Assembly (NCBI GenBank): GCA_963728825.1
Contig: CAVSLA010000003.1
Span: 1 to 64,000 of the forward strand
From: CAVREM01 sp963728825
GTDB lineage: Bacteria; Acidobacteriota; Vicinamibacteria; Vicinamibacterales; CAVVIG01
Direction: 5' to 3'
Length of the DNA stretch: 64,000 nucleotides
Shown here: positions 33,811 through 42,818 of the stretch, piece after piece
Numbering within the stretch: position 1 is the stretch's first letter
Layout of the letters: every line of letters starts with the position of its first letter
Notes under the pieces: model-generated
Databases searched by the model: none
Seen by the model: the letters and a program-made list of their open reading frames with translations, nothing else
Told to the model about the DNA's origin: nothing
Translations under genes and position numbers: made by a program

Positions 33811-34387
33811 ATGGCCGCCCTCATCGAAGCGATCGAGATCAGGCGCAAGACCTACTTCGAGTACCGAGAAGGCCCCCTACCACTGCCTCGACGTCGAGGT
33901 GTCTCGTCCGACCGCGCGCGGCGGCCAGACCCTGGTCCGCATCAAGATGCGCAACTTGATCACCAGGGCGGTATTCGACAAGACCTTCAAGGCGGGTGAG
34001 AAATTCGCTGAGCCGGATCTCGAGCAGGTGGATACGACTTTCAGCTACGCCGACGCCGACCACCTGCACTTCCTCGATCAGACGACATTCGATACCGTGA
34101 CGCTGCGCAGCGAGACGGTCGGCGACGATCGGCTGCTGCTCGCCGACAACGTGCCGGTGCAGATCGTGAAATTCAACGGCAAGCCGATTGGGCTGCAGCT
34201 GCCGCCGCACGTGGAGATGGTGGTCCTGCACACCGAACCGGGCGTGCGCGGCGACACCGCCAGCGGCGGCGTGACCAAGGCGGCGACGCTCGAGACCGGG
34301 CTCCAGATCCGGGTGCCGCTCTTCATCAAAGAGGGCGAGCGGGTGAAGGTGCACACCGAGACCCGCGAGTTCGCGGGCCGCGCCTGA
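33811..34387 (+). CDS. efpL: Elongation factor P-like protein EfpL (YeiP), frameshifted
   Basis: Read from ATG 33811, the frame breaks in a run of five C near 33872; with four C it gives EGPYHCLDVEVSRPTARGGQ and continues without fault to 34387, ~191 aa. All three EF-P domains are present (KOW-like, OB, C-terminal with ATLETGLQIRVPLFIKEGER). The tip loop SRPTARGGQTL matches the EfpL/YeiP loop (SPTARGAATL in Escherichia coli) and not the PGKG loop of EF-P, so I call it EfpL, which helps ribosomes through difficult sequences. The break in a homopolymer in a core-type gene points to an assembly error. Confidence 0.75.
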
Positions 34388-34393
34388 CACGGC

Positions 34394-34928
34394 TCATTTC
34401 ACGCGGACGCGGGCCTCGAGGTAGGTGATCGAACCATCGATCTGACTGAACCAATGCGGCGTGCCCGGTTGCAGCACGACAACGTCGCCCCTGCCGACCT
34501 TCTTCGAGTCGCCGCCGGTGATCGATGTGCTGCGCACCAGATCGGGCTGGTTATCGGTCAGCGGCAGCGTGAGGGTGCCGCCGGTCACCAACGTGGCGCT
34601 GCCCTCATTGATCTGGTACACCTCGACGCTGAGCGGGTGGATGATCGCGAATTGCGGTTCGTCGGACGCGCTGCGTCGCCGCACCACGATGTTCTGGTGC
34701 ACGGTCGCGGCCGCGCCGGTGCGTGCGACGGCGCCGGCCTTGTCGAGTGTGGCCGCGATCTCCGCCCCGCTCATGTAGATGCCTGGCGGCCCGCCTGGTC
34801 CGAGGTTCTGCGTGACCAGACCGACTGAACCCAGCAGCAGAAGTCCCACCACGGTGAGAGCTAGCGCCTTGGCTGACCTGACGGTCCGCCCGACAAACGC
34901 GGCGACATTGCGCACGGCATCCTCCATC
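34394..34928 (-). CDS. Membrane-anchored cupin protein
   Basis: The 178-aa protein has an N-terminal TM or signal-anchor (LALTVVGLLLLGSVGLV, ~22-40) and then a single cupin barrel: TVHQNIVVRRRSASDEPQFA, VEVYQINEGSATLVTGGTLT, GRGDVVVLQPGTPHWFSQID. The usual first-motif His pair is not clear (HQNI), while HWF in the second motif remains. It lies 25 bases after a second cupin gene on the same strand, so the two are probably co-transcribed. Metal-dependent or sugar-binding role unknown. Confidence 0.7.
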
Positions 34929-34953
34929 GTCTTGATCGTCCGGCGACACCGCG

Positions 34954-35505
34954 CTATTTGCTCAGCGCGAGGACATGTTCCGGGTCGACGCGGATCACGA
35001 GATAGTCGATGCCGCCGTCGGCAATCTCGCTCCACACGTGACCAAGGCCCGGAGGAATGATCTGCATCTCGCCGGGACCCAGCACCACACTGCGTCCCTC
35101 TTTGAGCGGGCTCTGACTGCGCGACCCCGGGCCAATGGTCGTGGAACCCTCCTCACGTGTTCCGTTCACCAGTGTGCCGGTGACCGACGTGCCACTCCCC
35201 CGCAGCACGTAGTAGATCTCGGTGATCTTGTCGTGGGCGAGGGTACTGCCCGAAGGTGTTTTCGTCGCCGGCCTCGTGACGAACGCGACCGTCACGTTGT
35301 AAGCACCGGTGTCGGTGAGGCTGATGTTCCGGTCGCTCACGCTCACGCCCGGCTTGAGCGCCGCCCGGCCGATCTTCTCGGCGGCTTCGAGCGCCTCCTT
35401 GCTGACGCTCACGGCCGGCCTGGGCACCGGCGCCGCAGACTGAGCACTGGCCGCGGCCGGCACGAGCCCGGCCACCGCCAATGCCGTGATAAGAATCGAT
35501 CGCAT
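34954..35505 (-). CDS. Exported cupin protein
   Basis: The 183-aa protein has a signal peptide (1-21, ending ASAQS). The cupin domain spans ~60-180: AHDKITEIYYVLRGSGTSVT and SVVLGPGEMQIIPPGLGHVW, with LVIRVDPEHVLALSK at the end. It resembles the cupin just downstream and probably arose by duplication. Acidobacterial genomes carry many exported cupins of unknown substrate. The two genes form a likely operon. Confidence 0.75.
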   Translation of the reverse strand: MRSILITALAVAGLVPAAASAQSAAPVPRPAVSVSKEALEAAEKIGRAALKPGVSVSDRNISLTDTGAYNVTVAFVTRPATKTPSGSTLAHDKITEIYYVLRGSGTSVTGTLVNGTREEGSTTIGPGSRSQSPLKEGRSVVLGPGEMQIIPPGLGHVWSEIADGGIDYLVIRVDPEHVLALSK

Positions 35506-35638
35506 AAATGGCTCCTCCAGGGGCCGTTCAGCGCGGTGACGGCTGTCGACTGCTGAATGCCAGGGGGAATGTAGACCAGATCGCCTGACCGGCGATACTG
35601 CGCGAGTGCACCGGGGTGTATCATCGAAATCCTCACCT

Positions 35639-36265
35639 GTGATTCATCGCATCGCCCTTGTCCTGATCGTCGCGGGTGGCGCCTGCCGGGCGGTGAGCGA
35701 CCGCTCGATGCCTCCGCTCATCCAGCCGGGCGCTCCGGGCGAAGCCAGCCGCGCCATCACGCCCGAACAAGCGGTCGACCTGCCGCCTATTCGCCAGACG
35801 GCGGCCGAAGTCCGCTTCATGCAAGGGATGATTGGCCATCACGCCCAGGCGGTCGAAATGACGACGCTGGTCGTTTCGCGGAGTGGCCGCGACGATATCA
35901 AGCTGCTGGCACGACGGATTGCGCTGTCGCAAGCCGACGAGATCAAGATGATGCAGGAATGGCTCGTGATGCGCGGCGAGCAGGTGCCGGACGCGCACGC
36001 GCACCATGGCGCCGCGATGCCCGGCATGCTCACCACCGAGGAGATGAGCCGCCTGTCGGGCGCGAGCGGCACGGAATTCGACCGCCTTTTTCTCGAGCTG
36101 ATGATCAAGCATCATGGCGGCGCCCTGACAATGGTCAGCGAGCTCTATTCCCAGCCCGATGCCGGACAGGACCCGGAACTGTTCGCATTCGCTTCTGACA
36201 TCGATGTCGATCAACGCGCCGAGATCGCACGTCTCGCCGCGATGCTGAAGGAGATCTCGAGATGA
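35639..36265 (+). CDS. DUF305 exported protein
   Basis: The 208-aa protein is read from GTG 35639; a lipoprotein-like signal (LVLIVAGGACRAV) follows. The DUF305 signature is clear: VRFMQGMIGHHAQAVEMTTL, IALSQADEIKMMQEWL, then a second FDRLFLELMIKHHGGALTMV, with paired His in each half. DUF305 proteins have ferritin-like helical folds and are often found with metal-handling genes. Its stop overlaps the start of the LVIVD-repeat gene by four bases, a pairing seen in other Acidobacteriota and Actinobacteria. Confidence 0.85.
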   Translation: MIHRIALVLIVAGGACRAVSDRSMPPLIQPGAPGEASRAITPEQAVDLPPIRQTAAEVRFMQGMIGHHAQAVEMTTLVVSRSGRDDIKLLARRIALSQADEIKMMQEWLVMRGEQVPDAHAHHGAAMPGMLTTEEMSRLSGASGTEFDRLFLELMIKHHGGALTMVSELYSQPDAGQDPELFAFASDIDVDQRAEIARLAAMLKEISR

Positions 36266-38187
36266 AATCGATTCAGGCGGCGGTCCTCTGCCTGCTCATC
36301 GCAGGCCTGGCAGCCATCGAGGGACTCGCGCAAGGCGGAGCCAGCGACCCGAGAATCGGGTTGAAGGCAGGATTCCGCGATGCCGGCCAGGCGGCCTGGA
36401 ACATGGAGTTGATGGCCAGCCTGCCGAAGCCCGACGGATTCTTCGATCCGGCCGCGCCGGCGGGCAACCCGACGCCACCGGAGCGACCGCCGAACGCAAA
36501 TGCCGCCGCAGTGGATCCGAACACCGTCGGCCCGGACGTCGCCACGCCAGCCGATTCGCCGACGCCAGGGCGCCCGGCGGTATTCGATCCGAAAGTCGCG
36601 AACCGTCTCAGCTTCACGAATTCGGACCTCGCGTTCGCCGGCGACCGGCTCTTTGCGGGCAGCTACCACGGGTTCAACGTCTACGACATCGAGAACCGTG
36701 GCAATCCTCGCCTGCTCGCCTCAGTCGTCTGCCCCGGCGGCCAGGGGGATGTGTCCGTACACGGAAATCTGCTCTTCATGTCGGTCGAACAGGTGCGTGG
36801 GCGCGTTGATTGCGGCACCGAAGGCGTCCAGACCGCCGTCAGCGCCGAGCGCTTCCGGGGCATTCGCATCTTCGACATCAGCAATCTCCGGCAGGTGAGG
36901 CAGATCGCCGCCGTGCAGACGTGCCGCGGATCGCATACGCACACGCTGGTCACCGATCCGGATGACAAGGCCAACGTCTACATCTACGGATCGGGCACGA
37001 GCACCGTTCGATCGGCCGAGGAGTTGGCCGGCTGCTCGGGACTGAAACCGGAAGAGGATCCGAACACCTCCCTTCACACCATCGACGTCATTCAGGTTCC
37101 GCTCGACGCGCCATCCCGGGCGCGCGTCGTCAACCGGCCGCGCGTCTTCGCGGATACGACGACCGGCGCCATCGCGGCGCTGTGGCAAGGCGGCAACCAC
37201 GGCCCCGGCACGCAGACCTCGCGGGCCACCAATAGTTGCCACGACATCACCGTGTTTCCCGAAATGGGCCTCGCCGCCGGCGCGTGCGGGGGCAATGGCC
37301 TGCTTCTCGACATCTCGGATCCGGTGAATCCCGTGCGCCTCGATCACGTCGTCGACAAGAACTTCGCGTACTGGCACTCGGCCACCTTCAACAATCGGGG
37401 CACGAAAGTGCTGTTCACCGACGAGTGGGGCGGGGGCAGCCGTCCGCGCTGCCGCGCGAGCGACCTCCCCACCTGGGGCGCCGACGCGATTTTCGACATC
37501 GTCGATCGCCGCCTGCGCTTTGCCGGGTACTACAAGATCCCGGCGCCGCAGACCGAGCAGGAGAACTGCGTCGCGCACAACGGTTCACTGATTCCGGTGC
37601 CCGGTCGCGACATCATGGTCCAGGCGTGGTACCAGGGAGGCATCAGCGTCTTCGATTTCACCGATTCGCAGAAACCGATCGAGATTGCGTTCTTCGATCG
37701 CGGACCGGTCGATGCGAAGCAGCTCGTCACCGCCGGCTTCTGGTCGGCGTATTGGTACAACGGCAACATCTACGGGACGGAGTTGGCGCGGGGCGTTGAC
37801 GTGTTCCGTCTGACCCCGAGCGAGCATCTCTCGCAGAACGAGATCGCCGCAGCGGTGCTCGTTCATGCGGAGGCGTTCAACCCGCAGCACCAGTCGCGGG
37901 TGTCATGGCCGGCGACCCCGCTCGTCGGGCACGCCTATCTCGATCAGCTCGCGCGGGCGAAGGCGATCTCGGGGACGCGGATCAACGAAGTCCGCGAGGG
38001 ACTGAGGCGCCTGGATTCGCTCAGAACCGGGCGCGAGCGGAACGCCCGCGAGGTGATGGACAGTCTGGAGAAGCTGGCCGCGCAGCTCGAGCGCGAGGTC
38101 GGAACCCTCGAGGAGCGTCACGCAGAACGACTCCGCGGCATTGCCGATGTGATCAGACGGCGGATCGGGGCGCTTCGCGGAGCGTGA
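36262..38187 (+). CDS. Exported LVIVD-repeat protein
   Basis: The 641-aa protein has a signal peptide (1-23, ending GLAQG). It contains a beta-propeller-like LVIVD region (FNVYDIENRGNPRLLASVVC, IRIFDISNLRQVRQIAAVQT, GISVFDFTDSQKPIEIAFFD) and many His/Cys residues (GSHTHTLVTDPDD, NSCHDITVFPEMGLAAGACG). The last ~80 residues form a coiled coil (MDSLEKLAAQLEREVGTLEE). It is translationally coupled to the DUF305 gene, so the two probably act together outside the cytoplasm, perhaps as a surface complex. Confidence 0.85.
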   Translation: MKSIQAAVLCLLIAGLAAIEGLAQGGASDPRIGLKAGFRDAGQAAWNMELMASLPKPDGFFDPAAPAGNPTPPERPPNANAAAVDPNTVGPDVATPADSPTPGRPAVFDPKVANRLSFTNSDLAFAGDRLFAGSYHGFNVYDIENRGNPRLLASVVCPGGQGDVSVHGNLLFMSVEQVRGRVDCGTEGVQTAVSAERFRGIRIFDISNLRQVRQIAAVQTCRGSHTHTLVTDPDDKANVYIYGSGTSTVRSAEELAGCSGLKPEEDPNTSLHTIDVIQVPLDAPSRARVVNRPRVFADTTTGAIAALWQGGNHGPGTQTSRATNSCHDITVFPEMGLAAGACGGNGLLLDISDPVNPVRLDHVVDKNFAYWHSATFNNRGTKVLFTDEWGGGSRPRCRASDLPTWGADAIFDIVDRRLRFAGYYKIPAPQTEQENCVAHNGSLIPVPGRDIMVQAWYQGGISVFDFTDSQKPIEIAFFDRGPVDAKQLVTAGFWSAYWYNGNIYGTELARGVDVFRLTPSEHLSQNEIAAAVLVHAEAFNPQHQSRVSWPATPLVGHAYLDQLARAKAISGTRINEVREGLRRLDSLRTGRERNAREVMDSLEKLAAQLEREVGTLEERHAERLRGIADVIRRRIGALRGA

Positions 38188-38195
38188 TTCGTCGC

Positions 38196-38223
38196 GGCGG
38201 GTCCGAAAGGATCCGCCCTACAT
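38196..38223 (+). repeat. REP-like hairpin with CTACAT tail
   Basis: GGCGGGTCC-GAAA-GGATCCGCC (one mismatch) is followed by CTACAT. It lies eight bases after the LVIVD gene and may also help end transcription. Confidence 0.7.
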
Positions 38224-38343
38224 CTCCTAAACGTCCAGGAGGGGGGCGTTTGTCCGCGTCCACGAAGACTAATTCTGTTGATCAGCTGGGAGCGCATGAG
38301 TCGGGTGCGGCATTGATATTGATGGACGATCAGCGTGCGGTGC

Positions 38344-38679
38344 ATGCTGATTGGCCTGACGCTTGGACTTGCGGGCTGCATGACGGCACCAACCCAGGAG
38401 ACACCGCCGCCCCCGGCAGCGGCGGCTGTACCGGTCGCAGTCCGCGTGTTGACCTATCAGACCGAGCAACCCATCGCCGGCGCCACCGTGCTGCGCAGCA
38501 CGCTGCCGATCGGCGCGACCGACGACCAGGGCATGTTCTTCTTCGAGGTCACGAGAGGCACCACCGTCCTCCTGGCGGCGAGCAAGGATGGCTACGCCCG
38601 ATCGGTGGCCGCGGAAGGTGACGTGAACGGCCCCAACGAACGCTGGACCTTCTATCTCGAGCCGCTGCCCGCACGCTAA
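38344..38679 (+). CDS. Small lipoprotein with carboxypeptidase-regulatory-like fold
   Basis: The 111-aa protein is read from ATG 38344. A lipobox (LTLGLAGC, Cys ~11) precedes a Pro/Ala-rich spacer and a beta-sandwich-like domain: RVLTYQTEQPIAGATVLRS, GATDDQGMFFFEVTRGTTVL, AASKDGYARSVA. This matches the CarboxypepD_reg-like pattern found in bacterial surface proteins. It is predicted to be membrane-anchored facing the periplasm. Function unknown; the kinase gene follows by 46 bases. Confidence 0.65.
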   Translation: MLIGLTLGLAGCMTAPTQETPPPPAAAAVPVAVRVLTYQTEQPIAGATVLRSTLPIGATDDQGMFFFEVTRGTTVLLAASKDGYARSVAAEGDVNGPNERWTFYLEPLPAR

Positions 38680-38725
38680 CGCATCCCCCCTTGGTGAGCC
38701 GGCGGCTTCGCCTGCTGCCACCACA

Positions 38726-41179
38726 TTGACTGTCCGCGGGGTAGTCAACTCACGAGCCGAAGCGTTCCTGGGCGCGCCCGTTGCAGCGGCCCTGACCTTA
38801 CTCGACGAGGCCCATCTGAAGCCCGGAAGCACGCTGGGGTCCTATCGGATCGACCGCGTACTCGGGCAGGGCGGCATGGGCACCGTCTTCCTGGCCTACG
38901 ACACGACACTCCATCGGCGGGTTGCCCTGAAGGTGGTCAGCAACCCGGGCACCGACCATGAGGCGCCAGAGGGCCGTCTCCTGCGCGAAGCTCGCAACGC
39001 GGCCGCCTTGAACCATCCGAACATCCGCACGACCTACGAAGTCAGCGAAGCGGATGGCACCGCCTACATCGCGATGGAGTACGTCGACGGCCGTACCTTG
39101 CGCGAGCGGCTGGATGAAGGCGCGCTGCCGCTGAATGACGTCGTTCGTTATGGGGTGCAGGCCGCGGACGCGCTGGCGTTCGCGCACGAGCACGGCGTCG
39201 TCCACCGCGACTTCAAGGCGGCCAACGCCATGCTCACCGCGGATGGGCGTCTGAAAATCGTCGACTTCGGCCTGGCCAAGCGCGCCGATGCACTGGTCGC
39301 TGCCGCGACGACGACGGTGACGCTCGTGCCGGCGGGAGCGGCCGTCGGCACGCCATACGCGATGGCGCCCGAACAGGTGCGTGGCGAAGCCGCCGATGCG
39401 CGCACCGACGTCTGGGCGCTCGGCGTCCTGCTCTATGAAATGGCGACCGGGGTCCGGCCATTCGACGGAGCGACGCCGCTCGAGCTCTTCACATCAGTGC
39501 TGCGGGACGCGCCGGCGTCCTGGCCACACGGAACGGACGTCGCACTCAAAGCGCTCGTCGATCGATGTCTCGACAAAGACCCGGCCCGGCGCTTTCAGAA
39601 TGCGCGAAGCGTGCACGAGGCGCTCGCCGCGATCGAATCAGGTATGGCGCCGCCGTGGACGGCGTGGCGCTATCGGCTGACCGAGCATCGGCTGTTGGCG
39701 TCGACGGTTGCCGCGATCGTCGTCATCGCGGTGAGCGTAGGCCTCAATCCGGGCGGCCTGCGCGATTGGCTGGCCGGCAGGTCGTCGGAAGCGCCGATCA
39801 GGCTGGCGATTCTGCCATTCGAGAACCTCACCGGCGACGAGGAACAGGAATATTTCAGCGATGGTTTGACGGACGAGATGATCACCCAGCTGGGCCGTCT
39901 GGCGCCCGAGCGCCTGAGCGTGATCGCGCGGACCTCGTCGATGCGCTACAAAAACGAGACGAAGCCGATCGCAGAAATTGGCCGCGAGCTGGGTGTCGAC
40001 TATCTGCTCGAAGGCAGCGCACGCCGGGAAGGGAGTCGCATCCGAATCAGCGCCACGCTGATCCAGGTGCGCGATGAGACGCAGCGCTGGAGCGAAACCT
40101 TCGAACGTGAGTTGTCCGGCATCTTGACGCTGCAGAACGACGTGGCGCGGGGCGTGGCAGGCTCGCTGGCGCTCACCCTCCTTCCGGCCGAGCAATCCCG
40201 GCTGACGCAGACACCGCAGGTGAATCCGGAAGCGTATGAAGCCTACCTGAAGGGCCGCAGTCATTCGGCGCGTATGACGCGACCGGATCTGGATCAGGCG
40301 CTCGCGTACTACGAACTGGCGTTGGAAAAGGATCCGGATTACGCACTGGCGCATCTCGGCATCAGCGGCGTCTGGGCGGGGCGGCGGGTGCTCAGCTTCG
40401 TGCCGGGCGCTGACGGCGCCGCCGCCGCGAAGGCTGCCCTGAACCGGGCTCTCGAACTGGACCCCGCGCTGCCACAAGCGCATCTCGCGCTCGCCAACGA
40501 ATACACCTGGCGGGACTGGAACTGGGCGGCCGCCGAACCGGAATACCGGCGGGCCATCGAGGTCCTGCCCAACGATGCCGACGCGCACGTCTTCTACGCA
40601 CGTTACCTGAACATGATGCAGCGACCGGCGGAGGCGGCGGATCAGTTCGCGCGCGCGCTGGAGCTCGACCCGCTGAGCGAATTCGTGCGGGCGATGCACG
40701 GCGCGGGTCTGGTGCACGCGCGCCGTTACGACGAGGCGGTCGCCAACGCCAACGCCCTGCTGAGAACGTCACCGGATTCTTCGCAGGCGCTCGGTCAGCT
40801 CGGCTCAGCGCTTCATTTGCTGCAGCGCTACGAGGAATCGTTCGCTGCTGAACGGCGGGGCCTCGCGGCGAGAAATGAGCGACAGCTGGACGAGGTGTTG
40901 ATGCAAGGTTACGGGGAAGGCGGCTATCGACTGGCGATGCGCCGGCTGGGTGACGCGCTGGCGACGAGGCCGTTTGGCCGCGGTCGCGTGCCCGGCCTGT
41001 ATGTGCGCGCTGGTGAGCACGAGCTGGCGCTCGACATGCTCGAACGCCTGGTCGCTGCACGCGAGAACAATCTTCCCGAAATTGGCGTGGCAGCGGTCTA
41101 TCAACCGCTGCACGACCACCCCCGCTTTCGAGCGCTGCTGGCGAAGATGAATCTGCCGCCTCCCCCATCGTCCAGGTAG
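38726..41179 (+). CDS. Ser/Thr protein kinase with TolB-like and TPR domains
   Basis: The 817-aa protein has a kinase domain at ~38-300: glycine loop LGQGGMGTVFLAYD, Lys in VALKVV, catalytic HRDFKAANAM, DFGLAK, and APEQVRGE. A TM helix (LLASTVAAIVVIAVSVGL, ~325-342) separates it from an extracytoplasmic TolB-like domain (LAILPFENLTGDEEQEYFSD, GVDYLLEGSARREGSRIRI) and several TPRs (~510-800). Such receptor kinases are abundant in Acidobacteriota. The start is an unusual TTG (38726). The segment SRAEAFLGAPVAAALTLL looks like the tail of the N-terminal domain these kinases often carry, so the 5' end may be truncated or frameshifted. Confidence 0.88.
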   Translation: MTVRGVVNSRAEAFLGAPVAAALTLLDEAHLKPGSTLGSYRIDRVLGQGGMGTVFLAYDTTLHRRVALKVVSNPGTDHEAPEGRLLREARNAAALNHPNIRTTYEVSEADGTAYIAMEYVDGRTLRERLDEGALPLNDVVRYGVQAADALAFAHEHGVVHRDFKAANAMLTADGRLKIVDFGLAKRADALVAAATTTVTLVPAGAAVGTPYAMAPEQVRGEAADARTDVWALGVLLYEMATGVRPFDGATPLELFTSVLRDAPASWPHGTDVALKALVDRCLDKDPARRFQNARSVHEALAAIESGMAPPWTAWRYRLTEHRLLASTVAAIVVIAVSVGLNPGGLRDWLAGRSSEAPIRLAILPFENLTGDEEQEYFSDGLTDEMITQLGRLAPERLSVIARTSSMRYKNETKPIAEIGRELGVDYLLEGSARREGSRIRISATLIQVRDETQRWSETFERELSGILTLQNDVARGVAGSLALTLLPAEQSRLTQTPQVNPEAYEAYLKGRSHSARMTRPDLDQALAYYELALEKDPDYALAHLGISGVWAGRRVLSFVPGADGAAAAKAALNRALELDPALPQAHLALANEYTWRDWNWAAAEPEYRRAIEVLPNDADAHVFYARYLNMMQRPAEAADQFARALELDPLSEFVRAMHGAGLVHARRYDEAVANANALLRTSPDSSQALGQLGSALHLLQRYEESFAAERRGLAARNERQLDEVLMQGYGEGGYRLAMRRLGDALATRPFGRGRVPGLYVRAGEHELALDMLERLVAARENNLPEIGVAAVYQPLHDHPRFRALLAKMNLPPPPSSR

Positions 41180-41183
41180 CCCC

Positions 41184-41769
41184 CTATTTATCGAAGAGTG
41201 AAGGCGCCAGCTCTTTGTACATGAAGGTCGCCGGTTCGAGCTCCGGCGAGAGAGAGCCGCGAGCGTAGCGCGGGATCACGCCGAGCGTGACGTATCCGAG
41301 CGATTGATACAACGCCTCGGCGGCGTGGCCGGTCCAGGTGTCGAGTGTCAGGAGTGTCCTGCCCTCAGACCGCGCTACCGGCTCGAGCGCAATCATGAGA
41401 GCGCGCGCAATCCCGAGCCGTCTGGCGCGACGGGTGCACCAGCAGCTTGACCACTTCGGCGCGATGCCGCTGGTTGGGCGGTACCGTCAGGTCGACCTGA
41501 ACGGTGCCGACGATGAGGCCCGCTCGCCGGGCCACGAGCACGCGACGCGTGCGCGCGCGCACGCCGGGCAGCACCTTGTCGCGCCAGAACCCGCACGCCT
41601 CCTCTTTCGAAAACGGCACCACGAAGCTGACGCCGGCGCCGCCATGGACGACGGCGTGCAGGATGTCGCCGAGCGCGTCGATGTCGCGTGCGGCGCCGGA
41701 TGGCGCCGATTCGCCGGGCCGCCATTCTTCAATCCGGATGTCCGCCGCCAGCGTGCCGTCGGTGCTCAT
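41184..41769 (-). CDS. GNAT-family acetyltransferase, frameshifted
   Basis: From ATG 41769 the frame gives RIEEWRPGESAPSG, FVVPFSKEEACGFWRDKVLP and GLIVGTVQVDLTVPPNQRHR, AEVVKLLVHPS. Near 41405 it shifts: the natural acetyl-CoA loop and C-terminus (ALMIALEPVARSEGRTLLTL, AEALYQSLGYVTLGVIPRYA) continue in another frame to 41184. One base is the simplest cause. The start overlaps the stop of the XRE-cupin gene (ATGA), so the pair forms an operon; the regulator may respond to the acetyltransferase's substrate. Confidence 0.7.
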
Positions 41770-42356
41770 GGGCGCACCATCGCGACGAGATAGCGGGCCT
41801 CGCGCTTGCCGCTGTTCTTGAACCGGGTCGGACCGACCAGCACGTATCGCAGGCAGTCGCCGGCCCGCAGCCAGAACGGCGCTCCTTCGACTTCGAGCGT
41901 CAGCGAACCCTCGAGCATCCACAGATGATGCTCGAGCCCGGCAATCGGCGAGCTCTCGAACGACACCGTCGCGCCGGGCGGCATGCGCACTTCGACCAAC
42001 TCACCGCGCAGACCGGGCGCCGGCGGCGACACGCTGCGACGGCGATAGCCGCTTTCGGGATCCTTCCACTCGGTCTGGTCGCGTGCCGGCACGAGATGCG
42101 CGGGGCGCGACTCGGCATCGGCAAGCAGGCGCGACAGGGTCCATCCGTACACGGTGCAGAGTTTGCCCAGCATGCCAGCCGTCGGACTGAGCTCGGCGCG
42201 TTCGAGCCTCGACAAGGTGGCGCGACTGATGCCGGCGCGTTCGGCGAGCCCGTCGAGCGACCAGCCGTGTTCGGCCCGCAAGCGGGAGAGCCGCTGGGCA
42301 AGGCGGCGCTCGATTTCGAGGTCGCCGGCCAGCGCCCGCACCGTCGCTGTCTTCAT
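41766..42356 (-). CDS. XRE-family regulator with cupin domain
   Basis: The 196-aa protein has an N-terminal helix-turn-helix (RLSRLRAEHGWSLDGLAERA, SRATLSRLERAELSPTAGML; ~20-75) and a C-terminal cupin (GLEHHLWMLEGSLTLEVEGA, WLRAGDCLRYVLVGPTRF). This architecture is common in repressors or activators that sense a small ligand with the cupin. Two inverted repeats overlap its promoter just upstream, so autoregulation is likely. The transcript leader is only a few bases. It leads the GNAT gene in an overlapping pair. Confidence 0.85.
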   Translation of the reverse strand: MKTATVRALAGDLEIERRLAQRLSRLRAEHGWSLDGLAERAGISRATLSRLERAELSPTAGMLGKLCTVYGWTLSRLLADAESRPAHLVPARDQTEWKDPESGYRRRSVSPPAPGLRGELVEVRMPPGATVSFESSPIAGLEHHLWMLEGSLTLEVEGAPFWLRAGDCLRYVLVGPTRFKNSGKREARYLVAMVRP

Positions 42357-42364
42357 CTCTGAAT

Positions 42365-42397
42365 GGAGATGCTATCTCCAATTAGAGATGGATTCAA
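42365..42397 (-). promoter_or_regulatory. Promoter with overlapping operators of XRE-cupin gene
   Basis: On the minus strand TTGAAT (42392-42397) and TAGCAT (42369-42374) are 17 bases apart. GGAGAT-GCT-ATCTCC (42365-42379) covers the -10 and ATCTC-CAATTA-GAGAT (42374-42389) fills the spacer; both carry GAGAT half-sites. The start codon at 42356 lies ~5 bases after the predicted transcription start. Confidence 0.6.
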
Positions 42398-42474
42398 GAG
42401 CGTCGAAGTCCTCGACTTGAGGCGTCGTTCTTCGCGAGCTGCGCGTCCTGACACGCACGATAAACTGTCTAACG

Positions 42475-42771
42475 ATGCAGCTCCGTAACGCCCGGTTGTG
42501 TCTCGATTGTGAAGAGCTCCACGAAGAGCCCAAATGCCCGATCTGCGCCTCGGAATCGTTCGCTTTCTTGAGCCGATGGATTCCTGTCGAAGAACGGCGC
42601 GCCAGGCGGCGATCCGTCCGCCCGGCCGCCCCTCCGCCCAAGTCACAAGTCACGCGCTGGGCGCAGCGCGGCGCTGTCGGTCTGGCCGCGCTGGCGTTGA
42701 GCGGATGGTTATGGCAGTCGAGCCGTCCCGAAGAGGCGAATGACGAGGGGGATCGTCAGGACGAGGAGTGA
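42475..42771 (+). CDS. Zinc-ribbon membrane protein
   Basis: The 98-aa protein starts with a zinc ribbon (LCLDCEELHEEPKCPICASE, CxxC-x8-CxxC, ~9-25), has a basic linker (RRARRRSVRPAAPPPKSQ) and one TM helix (GAVGLAALALSGWLWQS), and ends with an acidic tail. It is probably an inner-membrane protein with the ribbon in the cytoplasm. It is divergent from the XRE-cupin gene, about 118 bases away. Function unknown. Confidence 0.6.
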   Translation: MQLRNARLCLDCEELHEEPKCPICASESFAFLSRWIPVEERRARRRSVRPAAPPPKSQVTRWAQRGAVGLAALALSGWLWQSSRPEEANDEGDRQDEE

Positions 42772-42776
42772 GGTAA

Positions 42777-42804
42777 GCCGGGTCTAACAAGACCCGGCCT
42801 ACAT
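42777..42804 (+). repeat. REP-like hairpin with CTACATA tail
   Basis: GCCGGGTC-TAACAA-GACCCGGC is an 8-bp perfect hairpin with the tail CTACATA, six bases after the zinc-ribbon gene and upstream of the NIPSNAP gene's 3' end. Confidence 0.7.
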
Positions 42805-42818
42805 ATGAATCGTGCGCG

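Noticed and set aside
33811..34387. Canonical elongation factor P
   Set aside because: The tip loop is SRPTARGG and not PGKGG; it fits EfpL better.
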